NCBI GenBank assembly: GCA_021432635.1
Contig: MU270097.1
Coordinates: forward strand, 186,001-250,000
Direction: 5' to 3'
Origin: Thozetella sp. PMI_491
Lineage: Eukaryota; Ascomycota; Sordariomycetes; Chaetosphaeriales; Chaetosphaeriaceae
Length of the DNA stretch: 64,000 nucleotides
The notes below the pieces were generated by a model. That model was not told where the DNA came from. It saw only the letters and a program-made list of their open reading frames with translations, and searched no databases. A program made the translations under genes and the position numbers. Positions 1 to 10,981 of this stretch are shown here, in pieces (position 1 is the stretch's first letter; every line of letters begins with the position of its first letter).

Positions 1-288
1 CGGCGCATCAGACAGCAGCGTCGATCCATACTAGCGAGGTCGCACAGGGAGTGGCCCAGGCCCTCCAGTCCAATTGCACTTGTTTGCGGGGTAAACGCTC
101 GCTGTACGTCAAAAAGGTAAATCGAGCTACACAGGCAGGACACACCGAATAAGGCCATCGGAGGAAGCAGGAACCAGAACTGCCCACCGCTCTCTCGCCT
201 TCTCTGCCTCTCTCTTCTCCGTCACCGATTCTCTTCTCCGTCACCGATATCGTTCCAGCGGTCTCACTTCTACGGCGGTCTAGCACAG
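1..288 (+). promoter_or_regulatory. Upstream region of the HpcH/HpaI aldolase gene
   Basis: This stretch has no credible gene. It is the probable promoter and 5' leader of the aldolase gene starting at 289. The last 100 bases are pyrimidine-rich, which is common just upstream of fungal transcription starts. They include a perfect 19-bp tandem duplication listed separately. Confidence 0.5.
211..248 (+). repeat. Perfect 19-bp tandem duplication in the aldolase 5' leader
   Basis: Bases 211-229 and 230-248 are identical 19-mers (TCTCTTCTCCGTCACCGAT), directly abutting. The second copy ends 40 bases before the start codon at 289, so the repeat probably lies in the leader or core promoter. It could be a recent slippage duplication that alters start-site choice; that role is inference. 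Confidence 0.85.
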
Positions 289-1489
289 ATGGCCACGGCC
301 GGGCTTCTGCCACGTCTCGCACTGCCTCCTTTAACACTCGGTAGCTCGTGCAGATCACTCTTGCCGCGAGTCGCACCAGCTCTGCGGGCTTCCTTGCCGC
401 GCAATCTCAGGCAATTTAGGTCCACCGCTGCTCGGCCCAAGATGCTACAGGCCAACCGGCTCAAGCGCGCCTTCGTCGACGGCAGCGGCCCGTCTTTTGG
501 GCTCTGGCAGATGCTGCCCGGGTCCAATGTCGCACGAGTGCTGGCGAGGGCCGGAGTGGACTGGGTCATGGTGGACTGCGAACACGGCGCCATGGACGGT
601 AAGCAAAGCCTGCTCGCTTTCCCGCGGTCGACGGCCACCGCGTCTCTGGACACAGAGCGAGGCCGCTCGTACCGAAGGCGTTCTGACGGTGTGACGCAGA
701 CGCGGCCATGCATGAGGCTGTGCCAGCCATCGCTGCCCTCGGTGTCTCTCCGCTTGTCAGGATACCGGACCTCCAGCCATGGATGGTGAAGCGTGAGTTC
801 CCGAACCTCCAGCCTTGTCTTTGTTGTCGGCTTGCCTCGTCCCTCTGCATTCGCCCGCTAAGCTGCTGTCTCATAGGAGCGCTGGACAGTGGCGCCCATG
901 GAGTATGTTGTGCCAAGAACCCCCTCTCCTCGCTGCCACAGGCGGGTCTGACATTGACAAGGTGCTGGTGCCTTTAATCCGCACCGTGCAGGAGGTCAAG
1001 GACCTAGTTGCGTCCGCCAAGTTCCCGCCTCACGGCCGCCGAGGCTTTGGATCCCCGTTCGCAATGCAGAACTTTAATCCCATGCCGAGCATGTCAGAGT
1101 ACCTCCAGCAGGCTAATGATAGCCTGCTAGTGATGGTGCAGATCGAGACGCAAGAGGCGCTGGATGCCGTCGACGAGATCGCCCCGCTCGTGGACGTGCT
1201 CTTTATCGGGCCGTTCGATCTGGGTAACAACATTGGGCACCCCATCATCGACGGTAAGATGGACCCGGAGCTACACGACGCCATCGCTCGGGTCCTAGAC
1301 GCGACAAACAAAGCTGGCAAGAAATGTGGCATTTACTGCACTAGCGGCGAGCAGGCGCGGCACTATGCGGATATGGGCTTCCACATGATCACCGTTGCGA
1401 CTGATGTCACAGCACTGCAGGCGGTGGTGGTGGATGCTTTGGCCACGGCCAGAGGCCAGGCCAAGCCGCAGAGAGCTGCCTCGTATTAG
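289..1489 (+). CDS. HpcH/HpaI-family class II aldolase (2-oxo-3-deoxy/4-hydroxy-acid type)
   Basis: Four exons join in one frame: 289-598, 700-792, 877-902 and 962-1489, giving about 318 residues. The tiny third exon (26 nt) and a 59-nt last intron restore the family sequence ALDSGAHGVLVPLIRTV. The family cleaves 4-hydroxy-2-oxo acids to pyruvate or glyoxylate plus an aldehyde, using a divalent metal. Family active-site residues are visible: His99 in CEHG, Arg124 in LVRIPD, Glu205 in QIETQEAL and Asp229 in IGPFDLG. The first 50 residues are rich in Arg, Leu and Ser and nearly free of acidic residues, so a mitochondrial presequence is likely. It is convergent with the glutaredoxin-like gene, 184 bp away. 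The exact substrate cannot be read from sequence. Confidence 0.92.
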
Positions 1490-1673
1490 CCCGAAGCTGG
1501 GATCTGGCATCGATAGATAATTACAGATATACAAAAGTATACACATGTCCCTAGCGGCGGCGAGACGCGCACTGCCAGGCGCAAATTGCATTAGCGTCGG
1601 TAGCCAGGCCGTCCCGGCGAGCCAAGAGGGGGCTCGGATAAACAAGCAAAAGGGCCAAGCTCGGCGAAACCCT

Positions 1674-2116
1674 CTAGGACGTCTCGACTACGTCCATCTT
1701 TGCCTTCACTTCATCGGGCGTAAATCGATGCATCAGCTTGACGGCCCGCCCGCAGAGCGCAGGCTCCTCGTCTGGCGCCTGGGCTTTGCTGATGTGGATC
1801 TACCCAAGTCGAGAGGTCAGCCAAGATTTCTTGGTGCCCAAGAAGATCTAGATATCGCGTCTTGGCTCGGGTCCTGTCTCGCCACGGACCCACGAGAGAA
1901 GCATAAGAACCAAGTACTCACGACCGGCACATCGAAATCGTACAGATCCCGCCAGGCCTTGGCCTTGGGATCAACAATATCGACCTCCTTGTAGGCAAAT
2001 GGCCGGGCGTCCCACACTTGGGAGAGTACCGACCGCGCCTGCGTGCAGAGGCCGCAGTTCTCCCGCGTGAAGAGGGTGATGCGGCAGGCCTGGAGGAGAC
2101 GGGCCGAAACGTGCAT
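1674..2116 (-). CDS. Glutaredoxin-like protein (DUF836 / C5orf63-YDR286C type)
   Basis: Two exons on the minus strand, 1922-2116 and 1674-1799, encode about 106 residues; the 122-nt intron has a GTGAGT donor. The N-terminal strand ITLFTRENCGLC carries a CGLC redox motif at Cys21 and Cys24, followed by YKEVDIVDP and the cis-proline segment FDVPV. The second exon supplies IHISKAQAP and the C-terminal helix with LMHRFTPDEVKAKM, typical of this small fungal and animal family. The family is a thioredoxin-fold, glutaredoxin-like group of poorly known role; here disulfide chemistry is inferred from CxxC. The gene is divergent from the CHORD gene, with 517 bp between starts. Confidence 0.87.
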
Positions 2117-2633
2117 GGCCGGACGGACGTGGTGATTATGGCTAGGGATGGGGCATTCAAAAGAGACCTAGTGGAAGCCTCCCAGCAGTGAACCTCGACT
2201 GCCGTGGTGTCACCGAATGAGCGAGGGGAGGAGGTGTGCCTTCGAATCTGCTTTTTATAAGGAAAAATGACCGCCAGGAAAAGCCAGGAGTTGTCGATGT
2301 TTTGCATGCCGTCGCTGGCTATTGCTTAGAGACTATGCTTTTAGGAAGAAATGCACTAGGCGTCTAAGAAGGGACCAGGAGCCCCGCCCCCACCATCATG
2401 GAAGAGTTCCATGCGCTTCGAAGCTTCCCTAGATCCTCAAAGCTCCCCTTGCCTCAGACGCTTGGATGCAATTTTTTTCTCACCAGAGCCCCTCGACCGG
2501 TGACCGAACGACTGACGACCCGGAAACACGACTCACCTGGTCTACCTCCGTCAATCCCGGACCCGGCTGAAGCTCAACGCACTAGACCGCCTCTTTTCAC
2601 CGGACGTCGCGCTCCACGGTCCGTCCGCCTGCC
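2117..2633. promoter_or_regulatory. Divergent promoter region between the glutaredoxin-like and CHORD genes
   Basis: This 517-bp segment separates two start codons pointing outward and holds no credible gene. It must contain both promoters and 5' leaders. I see no motif I would name with confidence. Confidence 0.5.
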
Positions 2634-3927
2634 ATGGCTCAGAAGTGCGTCCATCAAGGTTGCGGCAAGACGTATACCGACGAGGACGAAGTCTGCCTAT
2701 ACCACCCGGGCCCACCCATCTTCCACGAAGGCCAGAAAGGTATTTGCCAACCCTCCCCCAGATCCGCCGTAGCGGGCTAAAACTGGTCCCCTCCGGACCT
2801 AGGGGCTATTCGCGTTGCGCCTTCGCGCGCACCCTGGCCCCACGGTTCGCTTCCCTCTCGCTAACCACAAGCTCCGCGACGCGTCATATAGGATGGAAGT
2901 GTTGCAAGCCGCGCGTGCTCACCTTTGAGGAGTTTATGACGATACCGCCCTGCACCGAGGGCAAGCACAGCACCACCGACCTCCCGCCCAAGATCGAGAA
3001 GAAGGAGGCCGACCCCGCGCTGCTTGCCGCCGTGGAGGGCAGGGCAGACCTTCCCGCCCCGCCTTCGCGGAACCCAATTGCCGCACCGCAGGACGCACCC
3101 ACGCCTCCCCCGCCCCCGCCCGAGTCCGAGGACGATGACCCGAGCCTCGAGATCCCCGACGGGCGGACCTGCCGGCGGAAAGCCTGCGGGGCCACCTATA
3201 AGAAGGGCGCCTCCAGGGACGGAGAGAAGTGCGTGCACCACCCGGGCGTGCCCATCTTCCATGAGGGCAGCAAGGGCTACAGCTGCTGCAAGCGGCGCGT
3301 GCTAGAGTTTGACCAGTTCATGAAGATCGAGGGCTGCAAGACCAAGGACAGGCACTTGTTTGTGGGCAGTGGACAGAAGGATGCTGCGGGCAAGCTAGCT
3401 TCCAGCACCACGGGCGGCGAGGAGATTTTGGAGACGGTTAGGTATGTAAACTTCGGCTCAACCGAGGCCTTCGTTTTGTGCCCCCCTCCCCCAGTCTAGG
3501 CGTAGGAGCGTCTATGCTGCCTTGCGCTTCCTCGTAGCTGAGCCGATCCCGCTGATGGAGCTCGGCATTTCAGGTGCAACTTGCTAATGTCGCCCTTGGC
3601 TGTAGACACGACTTTTATCAGACGTCCGCTTCGGTGATTGCCTCGTTCTTCCTCAAGAAGGTAAACAAGGAAGCCGCCAAGATCGTCTTCGAGGCGCAGG
3701 GCCTGGATCTCGATTTAGTTACCACCGATGCGCCAACGCCGAAACGCTACAAGGCTGTTGTGCCCCTCTACGGCCCTATCGATACGGCCAAGTCGACTTT
3801 CAAGATTCTGGGCACCAAGCTAGAAGTTACACTCGCCAAGGCAGACGGAGCTTCTTGGCCAGTGCTGCGAAGCGATGAGCGGGCTACAGGCGAGATCATC
3901 CAGACTGGAAGGGCAGGAAAGGTGTAG
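2634..3927 (+). CDS. CHORD and CS domain protein (RAR1/CHORDC1-like Hsp90-Sgt1 partner)
   Basis: Three exons, 2634-2739, 2892-3441 and 3606-3927, give about 325 residues. Two CHORD zinc modules are plain: residues about 5-62 (CVHQGCGKTY, HPGPPIFHEGQKGWKCC, CTEGKH) and about 155-220 (CRRKACGATYKKG, CVHHPGVPIFHEGSKGYSCC, GCKTKDRH). Their spaced Cys and His residues bind two zinc ions each. A proline-rich acidic linker separates them. The last third (HDFYQTSASVIASFFLKK through KADGASWPVL) is a CS/p23-like domain. Animal CHORDC1 has this CHORD-CHORD-CS order; plant RAR1 has only the CHORDs. The family works with Hsp90 and Sgt1. The start is chosen at the ATG that opens directly into CHORD-I; both introns are needed to complete CHORD-I and the CS domain. 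Confidence 0.95.
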
Positions 3928-5087
3928 GGTAGAAACACCGGGGGAGCAGAGCGAAGCCCCATGCATGCTGCGATCTTGGCTTCTGATGGAAACGTTTAGA
4001 AGACCGCGTCGAACGCTAAGCGAAACATGAAATGCCGTGGGCCGATTCACCTAAGAATAAACATGCGGTAGTCTTCTGTGGCAACGCTTCCCACTGGCAC
4101 TGCAACATCTCTGCTGAAGCTCAAGCTACATGTGCGTTGAATATAGTGTTCTCGATTAATGCAATAAGGCACAAGGCCGCAGATCATTGGTAGTAGCATC
4201 CCAGTCGTGCCAATATGACGATACTGCATGGCCCGGGCGGTGACGGATTTTATACGGCATACGCGCGGCTCTTTGTCCCGGATTGCGGCTGCATGCGCCC
4301 TGGTGCTGGCAATCCCGTGCCGTACGTACTTCAACGGCTCCGATTCGATGTGCCGATGCCCCACTTTTCCCTTCCGGCGTTACCTGAGTTCGCGTGTCAG
4401 TCCCCTCTTAAATATCTCTAGGGTATCATATTAGTTATCCGCGTGAAGGGCCTTTATACCGAAGTCGGCTCTGGTGCAGAAAATTCCCTTGCTGTAGAGC
4501 CAGCCGGCCCGACAGAGGATGAGTGGCACCCCATCCTGCTCCTCGCTGTTGCCGTCGGCTTTGCGACAAAAAGGGAGCGAAGTAGGCTTTCTCGTCCTGC
4601 TAATCAACTCTGCAAGCTACGTCAGAGCACCGATACAGCATCATCAGCTTCGCTTCCCCAGGATCGTTCCGCCACCCGTCGATCCACACCACGCAGGGCG
4701 CGCCTTGACAAGCCCACCCCTGCAATACTGTCGGAGCTTCCAACACCAAAGTTCTCGGAGGTACGCAGTGCCCAAATGGCTACCCTGCTCCCTATCGTCA
4801 TTTCAGATACGATCGAGATGGTTTTATTTATACCGGAGCGGAAGCCAGGCATGTTAGGAAATGCAGTTGCTTGATTCTTCCCTTACGCTCGAAACCTAGT
4901 TGTTCCACGCCGGGCTGTCTTTCTTGCTCCTTGAAAAAAAAAAAATACAATATATGAAAGGATACTCTTGGTGCACAGAGCACTAACTCGGCAACCTAGA
5001 CAATTGATCTTTGGTTGCGGGACTTGGGCCTAGACTCCCAATTGAGCAACCTAGAGAACCAGGCGCCAGGCCGGACCACACCTCGCG
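3928..5087. other. Intergenic region, no gene seen
   Basis: These 1.16 kb lie between the CHORD gene and the MFS transporter. Open frames of up to about 140 codons exist but lack an ATG or show no recognisable protein. A 12-base A run sits near 4935. The 3' part should hold the transporter promoter. Confidence 0.45.
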
Positions 5088-6722
5088 ATGGCTATCTTCA
5101 AGAATATGCCGTTGTACATCCCGGCTAGCATCATTACCTCTTGCGTTGCCATGAGCTTCGGGTAAGCTACGCCGGGTCTGCCCTTCCTCGTACCGGGCGC
5201 CGAGCTAACACACACCTACCAGTCTCGATACGGGCACCATCGGTCCTGTGACCACTATGCCCTCGTACATCGAGACCTTCGGCGAGTTCTCCGCCACCAT
5301 TCATGGTGTGATTGTCTCCTCGATCCTGATTCCTGGCGCCCTCGCCGCTCTTGCTGCCGGCATCCTCGCCGACCGCTACGGCCGTATCCGAGTCGTCAAG
5401 GCAGGGTCCCTTATCTTCGGCATCGGCGCCGCCATCGAGTGCGCCGCCCCTCTGCTAGGCGTGTTCATCCTGGGCCGTCTGATAAAGGGCATCGGAGAGG
5501 GACTGTTCTTGTCCGCCGTCTATGTCCAGGTCAGCGAGATGTCTCCCGCCAGGATCCGAGGCATCATGACCTCGGTCCCGCAGTTCCTGATCACCACGGG
5601 CCTGGTGCTTGGCTACTTCATCTGCTACGGCACGGCCCGCATGTCTACGTCCTCAGCCTCGTGGCGCGTCCCGCTCGGCATCATGTCGGCCTTCGCCTTC
5701 CTGTCCGCCGGCCTGTGCATGTTCGTGCCCGAGTCCCCGCGCTGGCTCCTCGCCGCCGGCCAGCCAGAGAAGGCGCGCGAGATTGTGGCAAGGCTTGGCC
5801 TGGACCCGGTCGAGCAGCAGGAACTTCTCTCTCAGCACGCCGCGCTGGAGCACGCCCCGGACCAGACCGTCTGGGCGAGCCTGAAGGGAACCGTCAAGGA
5901 CTTCGGCGAGGCCTTCTCGGCTCCTTTCCGCGCGAGGACGCTATTTGGTTGCTTCATCATGTCCTTTCAGCAGTTCTCTGGAATAGATGGAGTTCTCTAC
6001 TACGCGCCGGTTCTTTTCAAGCAAGCTGGCTTGTCTAGCGCGGAGGCGAGCTTCCTGGCCTCAGGAGTGTCGGCGCTGGTGATCTTCGCTACCACCATCC
6101 CAGCTACGCTATTCGCCGACAAATGGGGCAGGAGGACATCGTCTATTGTGGGTGGTACGGCCATCAGTGCCCTTATGCTCCTCATGGGCTCTATGTATGC
6201 CGCCGGCCAGGTACAGGCAGACTCCGGCCCAGGACGGTGGGTTGTGGTTGTGTCCATCTATCTCTTCGCCATCATCTTCTCCGCAACTTGGGCGATCGGG
6301 TTCCGGACGTTCTTGATAGAGAGCATGCCGCGTAAGACACGAGCCAGTGCGTCGTCTCTGGCGCAGAGCGCGAACTGGGTACGTATACTTTCCAATTAGT
6401 GTCGGTGCCTTCTGCAGACAGACGTGCTCATGCAAAAAAACAGGTTGCCAACTACATCGTGGCACTTACAACCCCGGTTCTCATTGCTCGATCCACGTTT
6501 GGCGCTTATTATTTCTTCGCCGCCGCCACGTTGCTGTGCACTGTTGTCATTATCTTCTTCATGAACGAGACGCGTGGGCACAGCCTGGAGGCCATTGAGC
6601 GACAATATCTTGAGGGCCGCTCCAAGGCCACGGGCGTATGGTCAGAGGCGCTGAAACTACGAAAGCTCAACCGATCACACGCCGGAGGAGTTGGAGTGGT
6701 GTCTGTAGTCGACGCTGCCTAG
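5088..6722 (+). CDS. MFS sugar transporter (SP family hexose/quinate-type permease)
   Basis: Three exons, 5088-5161, 5223-6378 and 6444-6722, give about 502 residues. The first exon codes only 24 residues and completes TM1 (CVAMSFG joined to LDTGTIGP). Sugar-porter signatures are present: LADRYGRIR after TM2 (about residues 74-82), the ESPRWL motif after TM6 (about 195-200), QQFSGIDGVLYYAP in TM7, DKWGRR between TM8 and TM9, and NETRGHSLEAIE after TM12. About twelve hydrophobic segments fit a plasma-membrane proton/sugar symporter. The last intron interrupts TM11 (SANW joined to VANYIV). The long tail beyond TM12 is cytosolic. The substrate cannot be fixed from sequence; hexose, pentose or quinate are all possible. 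Confidence 0.93.
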
Positions 6723-8009
6723 GACCTGTGCGTTGTTTAGAATGCTATGTCCGTCAGTTATCTACGAACGAGTTAGTGGTGCATATAGCGAGATCTTTTT
6801 ATATATGATTTGCTGGCACGGCTTAAGAGGTTAGCTTCTCGAGGAAGCCTCCCCGGCTAGGTAGCGGTACTAGCCCCTTCTTTTTCAAGCCCGTATCCAT
6901 GCGGACCCGGGGTATAAGATCGCCTCTACTTCTGACACTCAGTCCGTCGACTCTGGTCACCAATCTTTCAGTCCTGGCATCCTACGCCCTGGTTCTCCCC
7001 GTTCTGCCCATCAGCCTGGAACTGGGACCAGCAAGGGGGATGAGATCTTGTCGAGAGCCACCAAGATCCTGACCTCTAACGGTATCCCCTTGCCCAGTCG
7101 TGGTGTTGCCACATAGAGCTTTAGTACGGGTTGTATATTGGAGGAAGATGATGGGTAGGTGAAGAAGAAGAACAAGAAGAAGCTTGCTGAGGTAGAAGTT
7201 GACAATTATTTGAGCATTAGCGACTAAACAGTATAGAAAGGCGAAACAGTTAGCTCTTTCACCACGAAACAGTTCTCGCCGATATGTCTCTGAAGAGGAA
7301 GAGATAAGACAACAAACACTTCATTCTACGGAATTCTTGGGGTGCTTCTATGTAGCAAGTACCACGGCGGCAGGGGAATCGCTCATGAGGATGGAATCCC
7401 GTCCAGGCTTGTGGATTCGTGCCTTGTCCATATGGGGAAAACGACAAAGCTTCTCACCAGATTTATAGCTGCGGCTCCCGCAGCAACGCGGGCTCTGACA
7501 AGTCAGAGGGGGTTATTTGCCCCGAACGAGCATTTTCGGCCCCAGCCACGCAGGCACATGGACTACTTGCCAGCAAAGTATATGCTAGACAGTCGAGAGA
7601 AGTTGACATCTTCAGCACTCTGCTGGCGTCCTCACGCGTCGTCAGGCATCGCCTAGAGAGCCCTCCCCCAGCATATGAGATTGCAGAAGGATCAGAAGCC
7701 ATCGATCCCGCCATGACGTGTGTACGTCGTATGTCAACATGTAAGGGTAGAGCGCTCAGGGGTATGCGGATTGCTGCATATCGTTGTATTGGTGCGATAC
7801 GGCAGCAAACCAGGGTGCGGCCCCACTCCCAAGCTTTCGGAGGAGCTCTGGGCGATCATCCGCATTTTTCCCAAGCGCATCGACAAGCTTGACTTCCGCC
7901 GCGCCTCAAGCCCGCCCGCTGGCCGTCACGGATTCACCGCCTGATCGCGTGCTACTTAGATACCAGGAAGAGCACCCCGCCTCACACACGCCATTTCCAG
8001 CCATTGAAA
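6723..8009. other. Intergenic region with a possible coding relic
   Basis: These 1.29 kb lie between the transporter and LSM8. Most of it shows nothing. One stretch, 6874-7113 on the plus strand, is open for 80 codons with no ATG. It reads like protein (for example GDEILSRATKILTSNGIPLP), and coding-like sequence continues in the same frame to about 7225 despite interruptions, ending in a Lys-rich tail. I do not recognise a family. It may be a relic exon of a lost gene or chance. Confidence 0.35.
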
Positions 8010-8456
8010 ATGTCGCTGAATAGCTACGTCGAGAGCAAGTCTACCCCCCCCCCTCCCCCCGGGTCCCGAGGCAGCCTTTCCTCCTCCTCCTCCTCCGCAA
8101 CTAACAAGATGCTTAGAGAAAGTGTGCATCATTACGACCGACGGCCGCAACCTGGTGGGAGTTCTCGTGTCCCATGACAACACAACCAACTTGGTTCGCA
8201 ACCCCCTTCCTTCGTCTCCCTTGTGGGTCGTTATGGTCACAGGACTGATAGGAGCTTCTGCCAGGTGCTCAAGAATACAGTGGAACGAGTGATTCGCAGC
8301 CACGATGACGGCGAGGAGTCAAGCGAGGTCCCCCTCGGGCTCTATGTGGTGCGAGGCGAGACGGTGTGCCTTGTGGGCTTGGTAGACGAGGCGATCGACG
8401 ACAGCATCAACTGGGCACAGGTTAAGGGCGTGCCCATAGGCACGACCAAGCACTGA
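8010..8456 (+). CDS. LSM8: U6 snRNA-associated Sm-like protein LSm8
   Basis: Three exons, 8010-8034, 8117-8193 and 8265-8456, encode about 97 residues. The protein begins MSLNSYVEKKVCIITTDGRN, as LSm8 proteins do, then shows Sm1 (DGRNLVGVLVSHDNTTNLVL) and Sm2 (LGLYVVRGETVCLVGLVDE), and ends GVPIGTTKH. LSm8 closes the nuclear LSm2-8 ring that binds the U6 snRNA 3' end in splicing. The first intron (8035-8116) has a GC donor, GAGA|GCAAGT, a CTAAC branch site at 8101-8105 and acceptor CTTAG. No GT donor gives the family sequence without added or missing residues. The second intron (8194-8264) has a weak GTTCGC donor. The gene is convergent with the nucleoside hydrolase gene. Confidence 0.95.
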
Positions 8457-8791
8457 AGGGGCGTGAGGGTGTGGGCAACCACCATATTCTTCCGCGGAGA
8501 GGAGGACGATCCGGGGGCCAGCACTTTGCTCACGCCGCCTCGCGGGCCCAGCTACAGTTGGGACAAGGGGGAGCCGCGGAGAAGGCCACGTCTGGCCGGC
8601 AGGTTTACATCGGTGAACGGTATGCACTATAGGCATGCTTGCCTATCGCTACCATGATGCTGAGCACTGCTGTCTTTGCTGACAACGAGATGCAAAGAGT
8701 TTCTGGGCGGCTCTGCCCAACGAGCCATGATGCCTTGATGAGATACCCAGAAGAAAACATGTCTTAACAGTCCAAGGGCCGGCGCCCGGTT
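8457..8791. other. Convergent 3' region between LSM8 and nucleoside hydrolase
   Basis: These 335 bases separate two stop codons facing each other. No gene is visible; it must hold both 3' UTRs and polyadenylation signals. Confidence 0.5.
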
Positions 8792-10342
8792 CTAGCCAAA
8801 TATCTTCTTCAGCAGCAACCCGGCAAACAGATCTGTGCCGGGCGACGCGGTGATTCGGTTGATCCTGTTCCCTTTCTTCACTGTGAGCCAGCCCATCGTG
8901 TCCCCGGGGATCTCGTCAAAGGTGACGGCGTCCAGCGGGTCCTCTGGGTTCGTCTGGACCGGGCCGCCTTCGGCGCCGGCCTTCTTCCTCCCTCTTCTGT
9001 CCACCACGTGCATGCCCCTCGTCCAGTGCCCCTCCGTCTCGACGCGGATGTCCTCCGGCTCCGGCACGGTTGTCCACGCCGGGTCGTCGCGCGTGAGCAT
9101 GTACCAAATGCAGAGCGGGTCGTGCAATGACAACCCTTCCTCGCTGTCGGGCCCTACGATGGACTGGATCTTGTCGAAGGTGCCGGTCATGAAGGTGTCT
9201 ACCCACTGCGCCAACGGGCTGCCAGCCGCTTTCGGCCCCGCCACGGTCTCGTCGAAGAGCTTCCTGCGCAGCTCGTGCGGCGTTGTAATGTCTAGCGGGA
9301 ACAGCGACAGCTTGAGCCGCCGGGGCAAGTTCTCCGGGTAGGGGCCGAGCGCCGCCCCGTGGGCCGGCGCCGGGGGCATGGTGGAGGCCGGGCTGGGCGA
9401 GGTCAGGGCGTACACGCGGGCGGCGGCCACCGCATCGGCGTAGCAGTTGAACTCGCCATGCGGCGTGATGTTGCCCGGGACGTGGACGCACCCACCCATG
9501 ACTACGAGCTCCTTGGCGCGCAGGAAGGCGACCGGGTCCTCCGCCGCGGCAAGAGCCACGTTGGTGAGCGGCCCGATGGCGACGATGGTGATGGTGTCCT
9601 CGGGTGACTCCCGGAGGAGCCGGAGTATCTCTTTGTGCGCCGGCGCCTTGGAGGGGGTAAAGAGAGCGGAGAAGGAAGGCGGCTCCGCTGAGGATGCCGG
9701 CCCGCCAGTGCTATCTACGAAGAGGGAGCGCCAGGTTTCGGCTGGGCTCAGGTGCGGGTGGGCTTCGTGAACGCCGTGGAGGCCGTCCGAGCCATCTGAT
9801 GGCGCGCCGTTAGCCACTTGCCATCTATGCGATAGAGCGGCGTAGGACAGGCGCGCGTGCGCTGTAATCTAGACTCACGGAAATTATCGGCCATTAATTC
9901 CTCCTCCTCGAGCGGGTGGGTAGGGCCGACGGCGATCAGGGGCTTGTAGGCTTTCAAGGACTCGTACGGAGTCGAGCTACCGTGTGCCTCCCGCCAGGCC
10001 ATCTCCTTCTCCAGTACGTGAAACAGTGCTACGGCGTTGCGCAAACAGCTGCATGCGCATCGTGAGCCGGGATGCACTCCAGAGTTGGGGGCCAGTGAAT
10101 CTAAGACACGCGCACCTCTGCAGCGGCACATTGCCGTAGGTTACCGAGATCATAGCCACCTCCAGATCCTCTGGGGATGCACTGAGGGCGAGGAGCAGGG
10201 CGAGGGTGTCATCGACGCCTGGGAAGCAAGGTTAGTATCGCCCAGTGCAACAGATGCCCCGAGGCGACGGTGCCGAGCCCGGGGGAGGGGAAATCTGCGT
10301 ACCCGGGTCCGTATCAATGATAACGCGATTCTTGGGAGCCAT
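8792..10342 (-). CDS. Inosine/uridine-preferring nucleoside hydrolase (IUNH family)
   Basis: Four exons on the minus strand, 10303-10342, 10116-10218, 9879-10048 and 8792-9795, encode about 438 residues. The N-terminus VIIDTDPGVDD (Asp10, Asp12, Asp16 and Asp17) is the calcium-binding signature of nucleoside hydrolases, split by the first intron after the Pro13 codon. Further family blocks are SVTYGNVPLQ, NFHGSDGLHGVHEAHPHL (rebuilt across intron 3), GPLTNVALA, VVMGGCVHVPGN, EFNCYADAVAA and the late HDPLCIWY. The family hydrolyses the N-glycosidic bond of ribonucleosides to base plus ribose in salvage and nitrogen scavenging. The protein is longer than bacterial members (about 310-340), as is usual in fungi. 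Base preference is not readable. Confidence 0.94.
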
Positions 10343-10981
10343 GGCGGCAGTGAATATGGGACAAGAATTCGCAATTCTAGGAACAAACTGTACTCAGTTA
10401 TCTCCTTCTGTCTACACGCAGCTAGCCCGTTCTCCCGTTCTTCGCGTGACCTGCTGCTGGCCGTTGGAGGTTGCTTAGTTTGGGGCTCTCCTCCACTCTT
10501 GGCTGTCTTTAAGCGCCCTGCGGCATCTCCGATGTATTGCCGCTTTACGGCGGCTTAGGGTATAGAGGCACCACAGGCACAACAAGCCGAAAGAATGGTC
10601 ACGTACGGCGGGGCGAGACGATGAGACGGCTAGAGGACGGCAAAGACGGCAAACTGGGATAGCGACCTGCTCAGTGCGACTTGCCTTACTATGAGTCGCG
10701 TTGCCTCGCTACCATGCAGACTCGGTGAATATGTGCAATGAGTGCTGACTTCTTTAAATTCCTATCGACTAGGTCACAGATCGATCGCCTTGGTTATTTT
10801 TCCGACAAGTAATGTACATCCTAGAGGCAAACTCCGATACCCGGGTCGTCCGAGAGGCCAAATGCTCGTGTGTTTGTTTTTTTCTGGTGAAAAGGGAACA
10901 ATAAAAGTCGACCTGATCGTCGATGGCTATGTCAAAGGGGCGTCCGTCCCTGGCGCTGCCCCATCCACCCTCGGTCCTCGG
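10343..10981. other. Intergenic region upstream of the nucleoside hydrolase gene
   Basis: These 639 bases hold the nucleoside hydrolase promoter and the 3' UTR of the next minus-strand gene. I see no gene in it. Confidence 0.45.

Noticed and set aside
8039-8109. Alternative GT donor (AA|GTCTAC) for LSM8 intron 1 joined to acceptor ACAAG
   Set aside because: It keeps the frame but inserts extra residues (SKCLE) into a highly conserved N-terminus, and its acceptor lacks a spaced branch site, whereas the GC-AG join gives the family sequence exactly.
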